DNA of 56,738 bases from Klebsormidium nitens. Its lineage: Eukaryota; Streptophyta; Klebsormidiophyceae; Klebsormidiales; Klebsormidiaceae. The notes beneath the pieces are model-generated. The model was not told the origin of the DNA, did no database searches, and saw only the letters and a program-made list of their open reading frames with translations. Positions 1-12,758 of this stretch are shown here, piece by piece. Position numbers and translations under genes: made by a program. Where the stretch lies: assembly GCA_000708835.1 (NCBI GenBank), contig DF237526.1:1-56738 (forward strand). Direction: 5' to 3'. How positions within the stretch are numbered: the first letter of the stretch is position 1; every line of letters starts with the position of its first letter.

Positions 1-1654
1 ATGACGATGAGGAGTCTCAATCATGATGCACCAGCCCTAGGACTCGGGAGTCAACGATCGGGAGTCGTGCTCACGAATCACGATGCTACCTAGATCTCTG
101 CTTTTCTGATCATTGTCAAGAACATATATAAAGTGCATTGTCATGATGCCTCAACGAGCTGACTAAGCCGCTGAGCTGCAAGATTCCAGCATTGGCCGAG
201 ACTGTTGCAGTGTTGGATACAGCTTCACGATTCATTGCGGCAGACCGGGGGCAGGACGATCAAATGCGAGAAAGAAAGTGTACAAAGAGGTGGCGCTTCT
301 CAACGAAGGCGCGTGCGCTCAGGCCCAGAGGGACGAGTATTACAACCAGACGCTATTATTTCAATGCATTGTGCATTGATCCTAAGAGACGCTTGAGCTG
401 TATTCCCTGATTTCCTTTGAGCTTGGGCCGCCTTTGTTTTGGATCAGACGCTCAATGGCGACCTCTTCTCTCTGTCATTTGAAGTCCCGTTTCTGCGGAG
501 TCCTTTTCCGCCCACCGCCTCAATCTTCTGCAGAAACAGTACGGTTTCCAACCGCAGCCCCACGCATTAGTCGAACTCCAACCCTCCAGGTGAATGAGCT
601 CAGATTTTACTGCTCCACATCAGCGGGCACAAACGCTTGTTCGTTATAGGAGCCCTTCTGATGTCTTCCCTTATGCTCTCCACTCTCCAGCTAGGTGGTT
701 TCTCTCCAGCTAGGTGCAGTTGCAACATTGCTTGAAGGAGCCAAAGATTCAGCAGCTTTTGTCCATAGCAGCCCTTTGCTTAACAAGATGAAAGATCAGA
801 GTTACGAGTGAGAAGTTGAGTGGAAGGTCCATACAAAGCATACTGCTGAACAGAGATCTCTTCTGGACAACTGACTCAGCCCTGTACACATTTACAGTTT
901 GATATTGAGGTTAGGTGATGGAAAGGTCATTTTTTGTGTGCATTTCCGCACCCGCTCTCTCTTGCGCCTGATGAAATGGAAGCTTTAGTTGCTGTCCAAG
1001 TGATCAGGCCACCAGAGGAGCATTGCTCTCTGCAAAGTCTTCTATAGATCTGACAAAGCTCAACATACTTACCTGGAACCCTGGGTGCAATCCGCCAGTC
1101 CATACCAATTGTTCTAGCAGATTAGCTGCAAATGATGTTAGCTGAACCCTACTGTTTACGCTTTCCTTTCCAGCAAAGGCCATCCCACAGGGCTTGCAGT
1201 CCTCTAGGGAAACCACTCTATAAAACCAAGAAGAAGGCAGCATCATCGAGGCAGGCCGCATTGCAAGGCAGCATCGTTACTGACGTCAGCCTTCCAGGTA
1301 GGTAGAGAAGAAGATGTCCGCAAGAAAAGCTTCCGGGATGAAGGTGTTCATACACCACAGTCATTTGACGCCGAGGCTAGGAAGCCAAAGTTGCCAGGCT
1401 TGTCCCTTTCTCATGCCTTTGAAGAACATCAGGATGCTAGAACATCCGAATGTACCGTCCTAGCCAGGTTTGTTTGGCCACTTTCTCAAGCAGTAGTGCC
1501 TTTAAGCCCTTTGTCAGAAGTTTCGGCCCACAATTGCCACAAGGTAACTCTCCGGATAGGGATCAGAATGCATTTTTCCACATAAGAGCATGCAGCTTCC
1601 TGGTTGGGGCGCCCAGCAAAAGCAGCCTTCAAGTTGGCATTCCCGATCCTGTAC
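1..1654. other. Upstream intergenic / 5' region without recognised gene
   Basis: Short open frames occur on both strands but none shows a recognisable domain or splice-supported continuation. The last part may hold the promoter and 5' UTR of the Rieske gene. The in-frame region just upstream of 1655 (from about 1586) is open back to a TAA at 1583, so an upstream coding exon with another start cannot be excluded. Confidence 0.5.
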
Positions 1655-4600
1655 ATGTTTATATCCGATAAGGTATCAACCCATACGCTGGCAAGTTCTC
1701 CGGTGGGACTCGGTTTGTCATCAACCGATATTGCGCGCTGTGCTGCAGCCGTTCTGGCCCCTCCCCAAGACTTTTCCACCAACCCGCCGCAAGACCCTGC
1801 AGCATCAAAGCGGAACGACATTCAGCGTCCGGAAGACGACAGGGTTCTTTCCTGGAAGAAGATCTGGTTTCCTGTCGCTATCCTGGCAGACCTGGACGTG
1901 CAGAAACCAACGTCGGTTACGCTGCTCAACATCGAAATGGTGATCTGGCGAGAGCAGGGGGGGGCTTGGGCTGCTTTCATGGACAGGTGTCCTCATAGGT
2001 GGGTACTTAGCTTGCCGTTCTCTGCTTCTGTTTTGGCTAGGGCACTTCAAATTGCCAGTGAATCTCGAAGGGTGTCTAGGCTCCTCTTTGGATGAAAGAG
2101 AGTTGAGCGTAGCAGCTGCCAAGATCAGGTGGCCTCCAAATAAAGGAGAAACGTTCTACTGATGCGAAAGGGCCTTCACTTTGTCTGAATTTGGGCTTGC
2201 AAAGCGATTGAGTGAGCTCCCACTTACAATCAACAACGCCGCTGCTTTGCTGGTGAAGTACTTTCATTCACAACTGGAGCCGCAGACTTTTTTGTTTCGG
2301 TTGAGTCTTCGTTCCATTTAGCAATTTCTTTCTCGTAAGGAACACTTTCAGCGAATAATCACACTTTTCGTGCCAGGCTCGCACCACTTTCCGAGGGTCG
2401 GGTGGAGAAGGGCGTCCTACAGTGTGCCTATCACGGCTGGGCGTTCGATAAAAAGGGAACATGCGTCCGCAACCCGCATGTAAGCCTCTGGCCCCCATCT
2501 TCGACCCCAACTTACACGAAGCTTTTAGAGCTCTTTCAACAAAGCACCTGCAAGCGGACTCTCAGAACTCTTTCCGGATTCGAAATTGAATTTTGAGTTG
2601 GCTGGAATGTCCTTCTTCTTTGTCAGCCTGGCTTCGCCCTCCTGGGGCGAAACGTACATAGCCCTGAGATCCATGAAGGCTGTACTCGGTGTTGAATTGA
2701 GCACTGAGTCAACCGGGTTAATCGCAGTTAGGCGGGTTAACTGGAGCCTTTGCTCTGATGAAGTGCCCGGTTCACATGAATCCGCTCAACATTGAAAGGC
2801 TTTCTCTGGACCTTGGGCGGCTGTTCAGCATCCCATGTCAGCCCCGTCTGTAGCCGAGCCGGACTCAGAGGATGTATGGCTTTACTGATTCTGAACAGAC
2901 AGAGAGGGATCCAAGGTTCATTTTCTTTCTGACGGTTGTGCTCAGCTAGTTATATCAGGTTCGTTTGTGACAGTGGCGCGAAAACAAAGAAGGCCTCGGG
3001 TCGGGTGCCCGCGGCCGGTCTTAGCAGGCGGCCAAGTGACTGCTCTCATAATGGCTGTTCTCAGAGGCACGTGTGTCAGAATCACAAATAGGCTTAGCCG
3101 TACTATTTTTCCTGATGAGCCACGAGAGAACACGCGTCTTGTGGAAAATAACGGCACCGCTTCTGGCCACCCCTTCTGGCTGACAAGTCTGCAATTGAAC
3201 ATCGTCAATCGTGAGGGCTAGCTCCCTTTCAAAAACATGCGTTTTCTCAGAGCAAACCCATCAACACTCGAAATTTCTGGAATCCGTGGTCAACAAGTAC
3301 TGGCCAACCCCTGCGCTTCTCTTTCATTCTTTACGGTTGGGACTTGTCGGCTGCCAATCACGAAACCTGACCACCCACCGTGCCGCCACGTGTCAGGCGG
3401 ACAGTCCGCAGGCCGAGGCAAAGGTGTGCTCGGATCGAAGGTCGCGGTGTCAGAGCTTTCCCACTCGGGAGGCCCACGGTCTCCTGTGGGTCTGGCCGGA
3501 ATCCGGCACCGATGCCTGGCTGGAGGCGTCCATGCACGCTCTCCCGGAACATCCGGAGTTGCTCGACCCGGGGTGGGTCGGTTCTGAGGGGTGAGGCCGT
3601 ACCCTTCGGTGCACCGAAGCTTGTCCATGTATACTTATTCTCGTCATGAGTTTGCAGAAAGGTTTGATTTGCGAGAGTCTCACGTGCTTAGGAGATTCTG
3701 AGACTTTTATGTCAGCCGGAAGAAGCTTTTGGCAGGGATAGCTCATGGTTTCGAAGAGAGGGACACCGCAAACAAAGCCGCGGCTTCTGGTTGGCCTTTG
3801 CGCTATCCAGACGTCACAACTTTGAACAACTTAGCGTGTCCTTCTGAACGTCCTGAAAGCAGAAAAGAGTCATGTTTCCGCTACACGGAAGAAAGACGCG
3901 AGAACCGTTTGCGGAGCTTGACAGACCGCTCCATTAGACGTCCTTCTTCATCACCGATTTTTCGGGTAATTTCTTGACCGTCCCTGCAAAGGCAAAGCTA
4001 CGGGAAAAGCTCCGCTTCAACTTACAGCGGTGCTAACACATGAGTCCACTGTAGCGCGCAAGAACACAAGCTTCGAGATCCTTCAACCCGGGTTACACAG
4101 CGTCCTCTTCAAAAGCAAATCAGAGGAGTGAACCAGCTAATTGAATTCACGTGCAGGCCGTTCAACCGGCTTGACGAGCCCATCAATTGGGACATCATGG
4201 TCGAGAACGCAATGGACCTGGCTCACGCGCCGTTTGTGCACCACGGGGTAGTTGCAAAGATGGAGGATTACAGACCGATGCACGCGGAGCTGACAGAAGC
4301 CTCCGACGACCCATCTAGAGTGAGAGGGGTTTTGAGAGAGATTGACGCCCGGGAATCGAACTTGCGTTCTGGTTGCGGGCGCATAGCATTTGCCACCTCA
4401 GAATCCGAAGGGCCGTGAAATTTGCACTTTTTGAAGAGGCAGCCAATTTGTAGACCAACGTCTAGTGTTTCGAAGGCCATCACCTCGTTGTTGTACAAGA
4501 GCAGCGGAACTGGTTTCATTGAAAATGTTTTCGAAGGACTATCTTCTCAATGCATACGTTGGCTCGACGTCGGAGGAAAGATGCGGGCAATTGATTTGCT

Positions 4601-7114
4601 GCGACTCTGAGCGAGAAGGTAACGTTCGCGCGTAAGCTAGGAGGCTTTTCGAATTCACAACTTAAGAGTTTCGGGCATCACAGAAGCACTCTTCGCGAAG
4701 TTCTGAGAAAGAAAACTTTTGAGATACCTCGATTCTGGAAGTTTACGAAGCTTCGAACTCCACTGACTCGGATGCATACGAGTTCTTGATCTGAAACCTC
4801 ACTCCTTCTTTTCCAGGGCTTTGAGATTCAGCATGACGGGTACACCCAGCACCAGAAAGAGGAAGACTTCAAGGGAACGCGACGATTCACGCCAAATAGC
4901 ATAAGGTCAGAACGACGACTCTGCCAAGACATGCACGCTTCAGAAGCACTGACGACCTTGACAGCCTACGCCCGTCTACTTGGCCTTACTGCATTCCGAC
5001 TCCCCAACATTCAAAAGCGCTGGAATGCAATTTTTAGACAGCATTGCTCAGCTTTAGTCAACGCTGATGCCTGTGGGGTACTGTTAACCCAATCAGCATT
5101 CGATCCGTAACCCTTTTCTGGCAGGGTTGAGTACAAGTACAAATCCGGACGCGTCGACTTCTTCGTTCTTCACTTTGTCCCCATGAAACCCGGCTGGACT
5201 CGGGGCTTCCTCAAGGTCGTCCACAAGAATCCCCCGGCTATCATCAAGCTGGTGAACCGCCTCCCGGACTGGCTGCTGCACAGCAACGCGCTTGGGATTC
5301 CCGACCAGGACGTCCTCATTTTGCACAAACAGGCGAGTCCTCGTTTCACCCGCCTGGGGACGGCGACCGAAAGGCGTGGCTTACGGGAGCATCATCCGTT
5401 GTCTATCTTTATGCTTGGACTGGATGGGCGCACCTGGGTGCTGTTACGGATTCCCGACAAGTAGGGCCAGCTCCGAGGCAAGGGTTTGAGAAACTGTCAT
5501 TGCTGGTGGGCATGCTGTGCATGAACAGACTTGATCAAAAAAGTGCATAAATGCGATTTTAAAAGCATCACAAATCCCAGAGTGTGTTTCAACTTCAATT
5601 CTTCCAGGGCGCTGCAAACTGTGGTTCCCTTCGCCTGTTGACCGCAAAAAACTTGAAGGGCCTTTTATGAAGCTATGGCGAGGTTTCATTAATCCGGCTG
5701 TTCCTTTTGTTCACAGGAGCGAAACTTGCGTACGTCTTACCGTAAAGGAACAAAGGCATACTTCTTACCGAACGAGTCCGACGGGTAAGCCGGCTTTGAA
5801 ATACATGTGCGTGCTGCGCGCGTTGTTGCTGTCTGTTTCCCAGCTTAGCTTGCAGCTTTCGCGCGCTTTCAAACCATCGCAAAGCCATTTGAAATATCTG
5901 AGGAGGACATCAACGTTGATGAAGATCAAATGGTACTGTGCTTCGTACCTTTGAAAAAGGCTGCTTTCAGCATTTCCGCAGCCCCATTCTGGTTGATGGA
6001 ATCTTCTTACCGCCCACCTTAATTCCCCCCATAGATAAACTGCCGCTGCGACTGTTTTGCTGATGCCGTCCTTCAAGAAGACCTTTCATTCGGTACTTCA
6101 TTCGCACTTCATATCCATGTAAAGAAGTCGACCAACACCCTCGAATCGAAGTGCTTACGGACTCGGCCTTCATCAGTGCTGGAAAGGTCACGATTCGAAA
6201 CCTGGCGCAACAATCATTTGCCGCTTGGCTTGGTTACAGGGGCGTGATTGCTTTTAGAACGTGGCTAAGTGAGAAGGCCGGAGGTGATGTGGGCTGGGGG
6301 AATGGGGCCACGTCGGCAGATGCTGGGCCTCAATTACCGAGAAGCCAGCTTCTCAATCGTTTCAACAGGCACGCCAAGGGATGCCACGTGTGCTTGCGAG
6401 TAGGTGCTGCCAGCTGACTGAGGGCTGACTCAAAAGAAACGCTTCCAATCACTCGTTTCGCGCTAAGGATGTAACGCTGAAGCAAAGAGGTCCCACCCAA
6501 CCGAATTCCGTACTAGTAAGATCCTCGAAGAAAGAACGTAGCTCTTCTTTTGTTCGTCGACGACAGTCTGTCGTGGTGACCTTTTTCTTTGCACGAAACA
6601 AACAAAGCCTGCTTCGTACTCAGAAAGTGTTGCTGCTTTGACTCTTTTCCGAGTCAACCCCGCTCCAGTGCAAGTCAGACGCGAGCAAGGCCCCTTTTCT
6701 GGTTGATCAGTGCCTCAAGAATGGCACAAGGAAGAACCTGGTTCATTGCTCAATGAAGGCCTGCACAAAAGAGATTGATAGAAGAACTCAAAGCTCTGTT
6801 AACGCGTTCCGAGACTCTGAATCCCGTCCGAGACACTTACGTTATCGTTTAATGCGCCCAGTCGAGAAGTTGCTGAAGAAACGTTTTGTTTGCAGGCGAT
6901 GGCGACCATAGACCGCATCCGTTCCGCGCTTACATTTGGAGCCGGTGTCCTTTTCTTGTTGGGCATTTATGTAGCCAGTCGCCGGGGAGCGTTGGCCAAC
7001 TGGGTGCCTGCTTTCATTGGAGCCGCAGTCATGCTGGGCTTGAAAGAGCAGTTGCGCAGATTCAGGAGGACTTATGTGACGGGCTGCAACTCAGCAGAGG
7101 TCGACTACACGTAG
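1655..7114 (+). CDS. Rieske [2Fe-2S] oxygenase, PAO/TIC55/PTC52 type, chloroplast
   Basis: Spliced model of about 509 aa with exons 1655-1998, 2377-2479, 3397-3572, 4157-4319, 4817-4905, 5125-5332, 5717-5784, 6240-6399 and 6896-7114; all intron phases agree from ATG to TAG. The Rieske cluster motif is split across exons 1 and 2 (CPHR, then CAYHGW), giving C-x-H-x16-C-x2-H. Exon 3 carries the conserved [15 protein letters not shown] stretch. Exon 4 carries the mononuclear iron site, N-x2-D-x2-H-x4-H, in [15 protein letters not shown]. Exon 8 has the C-x2-C pair (GCHVC) typical of this membrane-bound subfamily. The last exon encodes two hydrophobic segments that would anchor the protein in the plastid membrane. 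The N-terminus is Ser/Thr/Ala-rich and poor in acidic residues, like a transit peptide. Family members use ferredoxin-derived electrons and O2 on chlorophyll-related substrates (pheophorbide a, phyllobilins, protochlorophyllide). I cannot tell PAO from TIC55 or PTC52 without a tree. The intron after exon 6 seems to use a GC donor. ATG 1655 is the first in-frame ATG of exon 1. Confidence 0.88.
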
Positions 7115-10100
7115 AGACTCTGTGTTTGGAGAGGATGACCATCGTTCCTTAGGTTCCGCGTCGACCGAAAACTGCTGGGCTCACAAGCTTTGCATCTCCG
7201 ATCCGCGTACAGCTTTGTACACTGCCTCTCTAGCAAAATTTTGTACCAGGTCTGTATTTCTCATGCCACGTGATCGATCGAAGGGTTCTCATTTGTCCGA
7301 AGGACCGGAGATGAGCGCTCAGACATTTCGGTCGACGCGAAACCTTATTAAATATGTCAAAGGGGACGCACTCGTCTCGCAGCCCGAAGCAGATTGGCAT
7401 AGGCATGTTGATGAATTCGGCTTTTCTTATGCAGCCGACAGCAAAAGCTGGCTGCGTCAGCCAGCACTTTAGAAGGGATCTTAGAAGAAATGCGTTTGGC
7501 CTATTGACATGGTGACGCATTCACAGATCCACGCTCGTGCTCCGCAGCGGCTTGCACGGACTTTACTTCATCATTGGCGATTGGTATTGCTCATCGGCTT
7601 GATGATTGATGTCAAGTCGTCAGCCAGTAATTTGTTGCGAGTAAAGCAAAGAGAAAGTTCCGCCTTTTGTGTGGTCTGCTTATACACGCCTGGGATGCAT
7701 TCAAAAAGCGTGAGACAATTCAAGCGCTGCCGTGAATCTTCCGTGAATCAAGAACCGATGCTGGGTAATCTGTGGCTAAAGTGAAGAGAAGCAGAGGGAA
7801 AATGACCTACACAATTGACGTGGACTAATCTGTCAGGTCTCGGCAACGTGAGACTCAAACCCTTCAACTTGGAGCCATGGCCGAAAGACAACTGCCGTAT
7901 CCCCTTGTCAACGTTTGTTACGCTGCCCACCGCAAAGGGGCAAATAGTCGATCAGCGATCTATCCAAATCCTGCCAGCCATCTAGAGGTTAATCTAGTAG
8001 CTTAAGAGTCCCAAGCCTTGGAAAAGTGTGATAATCCGAAGCACCTTGAATCATGCGCGCGCACAGAAAGGTGAGCCGGGTCTTCCAACAGCAGCTCTTC
8101 TGATGTCTTTCGATCCCTTGTGCGGATGCTCCAACGTTTCCTTTGCCCTGTAATGCATTCCACAGGATGAGCACCCCTGCACTTTGGCCGGCGTCTGAGG
8201 CCTCCTTCCGTCCCTGGTATCAGGTGCTCCCCATCTAGTTGTCGCGTTCCCGTTCTCCCCACTAGCCGCCGCTCCCGAGCTTGTCATGCTTCTCGGTCCC
8301 AGATGAAGGCGCGCGGAACACGTGGCAAAGCTGTCCTGAGTCTTGCAGGGTTGATCATTTCCATGCCGGATTGCCAGGCCACTGGACAGTGCCGGATCTG
8401 CCAGAAAGACGCGTTACGCGTCCCTGGCATCAAGTCCTCCTGCGGCAGTCCTCTTGGCCCGTTGCTTGAAGTAATGGGGGAGCTGCAGGTCTCCTTTGTG
8501 GACTTTGCAGCGGCTTCCAAATCACCGCTTGAGACGCTTCCATCAGCTTCAACGATCGGCCACTTCGAACGGATTCTGGCACAGTAAACTCGACAGGCGG
8601 ACGATTACCAGCCAGTTGATGTTGAGTGTTCGCTTGGGTGTGCCAAGCGCATCACGCAAGACTCCAAAGGTATCAGCTGACCAGCAGAATTTTGACAGAG
8701 GCAAGCGTAGAAGCGCAGCTGCTTGTTTGCCCCTTATTTCCTGCAGATTGTGAAGGGCCTCACTATTTTTTGATGCGCGTTGCAGGCAGCAGAGGTCGAT
8801 CAGCTAGCTGTTGCGAGATATTTATTGGGAGGACGACTCAGAGGGGATCGGATAGCTGGCCCTTCCCCTCAGTGCCGGTGTTAGTCTCGTGTTAGAAGAG
8901 AACCAGCAAATCAGCGCCATGCATACGGTCTTCTTCCATACAAGGAACACCCGCCGCCTTTGACTCTGCGCCGGTCCGGCCCGCCTTGACAAAGGCGTCA
9001 TAGTAATATGGTAGGCGCGTTAAAAATAGCGATGCCAGTCAGCGGTCACAGTCAACCGCAAATTGCAAAACCGCCAGTGTCGATCCGGTGGTCAAGGACT
9101 CAATCTGTCTGCATTGCAGTACTGACTCTTTGCTGTTGACAATGCAGCGCGCCGCAGAAACCAGCTCGTCTCCCTGCCCGGACGTTGCTATTATGCTGTT
9201 ATGCAGGGGGCTGTCAAATCTCCGGTCATTGACATCTTCACATCAAAAAGTGGTGTCGCGAGCCCCTTTGACTCTTGAGCCCGGAACAAAATGTAGGCTC
9301 CATTAGAACAGCTGATCCGCTGAATACTACCGGTACCGAGGTCCTACCGACAGTACGTATAGTACTCCTTGACGACACCGGACAGAGTCAACGCCTGCAA
9401 TCAGTGCAATGTGCAATGTGCATGCAGTACAGCGCCGCTATACCGTCGATCAGCTGCGTGTACTACCGTACGGTACGTACCTTAGTACGGACAGTACGGT
9501 CGCCGATGAATTTGAGGCCGAGAGCGGGCCGACAATCGTGTCAAATGATTGCCCGCGCGCCGATCCTCGGGATTGATTTTCCTCGGCGGATGGCTACGTG
9601 TACTCGGGGGTATCCTGACTGACTCCCGAGTACTATATGAGCCTTTCGCGGAACCTACATGCAGGTCCAGCTTGAACAGGGAGATTACCAACGCAACATC
9701 TTTGTCAGCTGCACGACAGTTTGACTACAGCAGCTATACTAACTAGTACTAGTAGCTCGTTCGGTAAAGATTCGGTTGGCCCAATGTCCACAGGATTGAG
9801 CTCTACTCCTGCGCCCTCGAGAAATCCGTCAGCCGCAGACATTAACTCCTGATCAGAATGGCAGCAGAGGAGTCCCCCTACGAAGGTACAACTATTGAGG
9901 CACACGCACAACTTTTGCTTCCGCTAGCGCTCCGTCAGCTAGCTGCCCACTCGCTGCCCACGTCGGTCTTGACGCCAATGCATGTATAAGATTCCTTTTG
10001 TCTGTGAGACCCGACTTCTCAATCTTCTTTTACTATTACAGCTGCAATCGGATGAAGTAGAAGTTGATGTGATGTTGATAGATGCTTAGTTCAGGCCGCT

Positions 10101-11949
10101 ATCGTCGCGGAGATCTGCACACGCTTCGAAGATTGTGCAACGAATCAAATGAAGCTATTGACTTGCTGAGGTAGCAGGGCTCATTTTGGCAGCTCCGCTT
10201 GCATTTGCCAACCAACGAAATTCCCTGATCAATGGCAGTGAAACTACAACGCAGCACGTGAGCATTCTAGTATTTGGTGGAATTTCACCGTTCCTGCGGT
10301 TACGTGAGGTGCCGCAAAGCTAGTTTGAGATCCCACAACTTTCTGTATCAGTTTTTGGGAACCCCAACGTTCGCCAAAGTTGCAGTCAAGCATGGCGGGG
10401 AGCCTGAACAGACCGCCTGCAATGAAGCCTGCGCTGCCTGTCCGCCACATTTGCAAGCTCATGCAAGCTCAACGACCATGAACCTTGGGGCCCCAAGGTG
10501 CAACGTTCGCCTCACAATCGCAAGCCAGGCTTGTCCAACCCTTAGAAAGGAATACGCACAGCCAGGCTGGTTTGCTGGCAGCTTTGGCAAGCCCGCCTTG
10601 AGGCCGTTGTTGGCAGGGGTTCCAATATATCAAGATTACCAGCAGTCAGCTCGGCATCACGGTTGGTTCTGCGAGCTGGACTCAGAGATGGTGATCAGGT
10701 GAGGCGAAAGACTTGCTCAAATACCACCTAAGGTCCTCAACTGCGAAGCTTCAGCAATCGTGTGCGCAAAAACGAGCTGACAAACCCTGATGCCCGAAGT
10801 CACGAAAGGCAGCTGGTGAACGCAAGGCACTGGACACAGGAGCTTGACAATGTTCGTTTGTCTTGAATGCACAAAACAGAGTCCTCTTGACAAATTGGAA
10901 AACGGCTTGGCTTGTTTGAAACTTATAGAGAATGATTGAAGTATCTATTAAACAGCTTCGTGTTCAAAGTGTTACTTACTTATGCACCAAAAGGCATAGG
11001 TGTTGAGTATCCAGATCCAATTCTGCCCAAATTGTCCAGGCCTTCCAAGAACTTCAGTGGTTGACAAGAGTCGTCTCTTCTACTTCGGTGCTGGCAATCA
11101 GATGTCTCAGAATAATACGTCTCAGTATCTAGACTTGACAACTTGCCATTGAACCAACTCAGGATGACCCATCTTGAACAGTAGGTTTCATAAGCGAACG
11201 ACCCACTCTACTCAATTCAGCAGCACCATCTCCTAAATTCTGCTGCCCAATTGACGGAAGGTTGCACAGCTGCCAACTAAGTGGTGCATTGGGGCTCACA
11301 TTTTGCAGAACCTGTTCCTCGATCTCAATTCCGGGACCTTCTCACCAGGAACGAACTTCCCACAAAACGGATTGGGGTTTGTTTTTGCAGAAAGTGGGCG
11401 CACCTATTCACCCTCGTACGCTTCATCCTATAAGCACCACAACTTCCGAAGCTGCCCCAACGAGCTTCGTTCAGAGTGGCTCTCACGAACAAAGGTGGAT
11501 CTCGCGCAATTCTTCTCTTACCACGTCATTGTTGATGGCTCTGGGGCTCATTGAATCGACTTGCGTGTCCGAATGCTCAGCTGCGGAATGGGTTAGAGCA
11601 CCAGCATAGATCGAGCTTCTTGGGACCTGCCTTATGAGGTAACAGCTAGTGTCATCGCTCTATCCTGGGTCTGCTGCTATGTGTCGGGGCCAGAATGTCA
11701 ACTCGAAAACGAACTTTAGAGGAGCAAGAGAATGGTCAATGAACACGTTTGAACTTCTGTCCGTCACTAACGACCGCGAGAAATAATCAGCGCGATCCCC
11801 CTGTTTGTCCATGGTTCTAGCCAGAACGGGCGAGACGTCTTTCCACAGTCGCATGAGGCTCCACGAGAACTGAGCTGCAACCTTTGCTGCTCGACCTCCA
11901 CACAACGAGGCAAATCACCTGGTGTTCTCATCCTGGCTAAGTATTCCGC
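7115..11949. other. Long region without a supported gene
   Basis: Nearly 5 kb with only short open frames. The longest, 10274-10702 (+), has no recognisable domain. The 3' UTR of the Rieske gene lies at the left, and the missing 5' exon(s), UTR and promoter of the UbiA-like gene should lie at the right. A weakly repeated motif near 8156-8290 and 8380-8480 on the minus strand is described under findings. The stretch 9330-9500 is rich in GTAC/CGTACG-type self-complementary words. I see no RNA gene. Confidence 0.45.
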
Positions 11950-11950
11950 A

Positions 11951-12758
11951 GGGGAGGAGCTGAGCCGGAGTTCCGTTCCGCGCTCGGAGACTGGTTCACC
12001 AGAAACTTCATGTACTCCGGAGTCTTACACGCCGTCGTCTACGTGGCACTTTTATGCACCTACGCGAACGGGGCCGGCGTCGCTCTCCACCCCGCCGCTC
12101 TAGTTTACGGCCTCCTCGGGTCCCACGTGATCTACAACTACGACAGGATCATGGGCTGCCAGAGCGAGGACGACCGGTTGGACGCCCCGGGCCGCACGGC
12201 GTGGACCCAACGTCATTTGCAGACACTGAAAACGGTCGCCTTTTTCGAAGTCGTCGCAAACGCGGCGCTTGCATTCCTTCACCCGCGTTTACGCTACTCG
12301 CTGGCTATGATTCTTCTCTCCTTTCTATACACCCAAAAGTTCATTCCGGGAAACGTGTCCCCGAAGCAACTCCCGGGCTGAAGGCCTTCTACACGGCCTT
12401 CACTTGCACCTCCAGCGTCGCGTTTCTCGCCAACTGTCTCGCGCACAACTCAACCGGGTCGAATCCCCGGGTCCCCGGTCCCTGGATACTCGCATCGCTC
12501 TTCTTCCTGATTTCCGCTATGGTAAATTGGAACGATCTTCGAGACGAGGCGGGGGATCGACTGGTCGGAACCTTGTCGCTGCCCGTTCTGGTGGGCGGTG
12601 AGGAAGCACGGTTGATATCGGCGGGTCTCTTCTGGATCTCGAGCGTCAGCGCAGCGGCAGGGGGTAGCTGGGTTCTGGCTCCGTTTGCGCTGATGAACGC
12701 TGTCCTAGCTGCGACGCTAAGCCAGGGGTCAAAGTTCGAAGTGATACCTCGGCTCTGA
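11951..12758 (+). CDS. UbiA-prenyltransferase-like membrane protein, 5' partial, frameshifted
   Basis: An open frame enters after a good acceptor (ccgcag) at 11950, runs through Met 12010 and reaches a TGA at 12379-12381. The continuation is in another frame from about 12370 to a TGA at 12756-12758. Read across the break, the protein is a contiguous multi-pass membrane protein. An Asp-rich first motif (YNYDRIMGCQSEDD followed by LDAPGRTAW) and a second motif (NDLRDEAGD) sit at the positions of the two prenyl-diphosphate/Mg-binding motifs of UbiA proteins, but the first departs from the classical NDxxDxxxD. It resembles the poorly studied UbiA-like proteins of bacteria more than the plant HST/VTE/CHLG enzymes. 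Substrate unknown. The 5' exon(s) and any transit peptide were not found, and the 3' end may be truncated or spliced. An intron across the break would be only about 30 nt, so a one-base change or sequencing error in the CCCGGG run is more likely. Confidence 0.6.
12366..12383 (+). other. Apparent frameshift in UbiA-like gene
   Basis: The upstream frame ends ...KQLPG then TGA, while the frame one base back reads TPGLKAFYTAF and continues the membrane protein. Both read Pro-Gly from the same CCCGGG run, which marks the point of shift. No GT-AG pair of plausible intron size spans it. Confidence 0.6.

Noticed and set aside
10274-10702. 142-codon plus-strand frame as a separate gene or as the UbiA 5' exon
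   Set aside because: It has no recognisable domain and no splice evidence linking it in phase to the exon at 11951.
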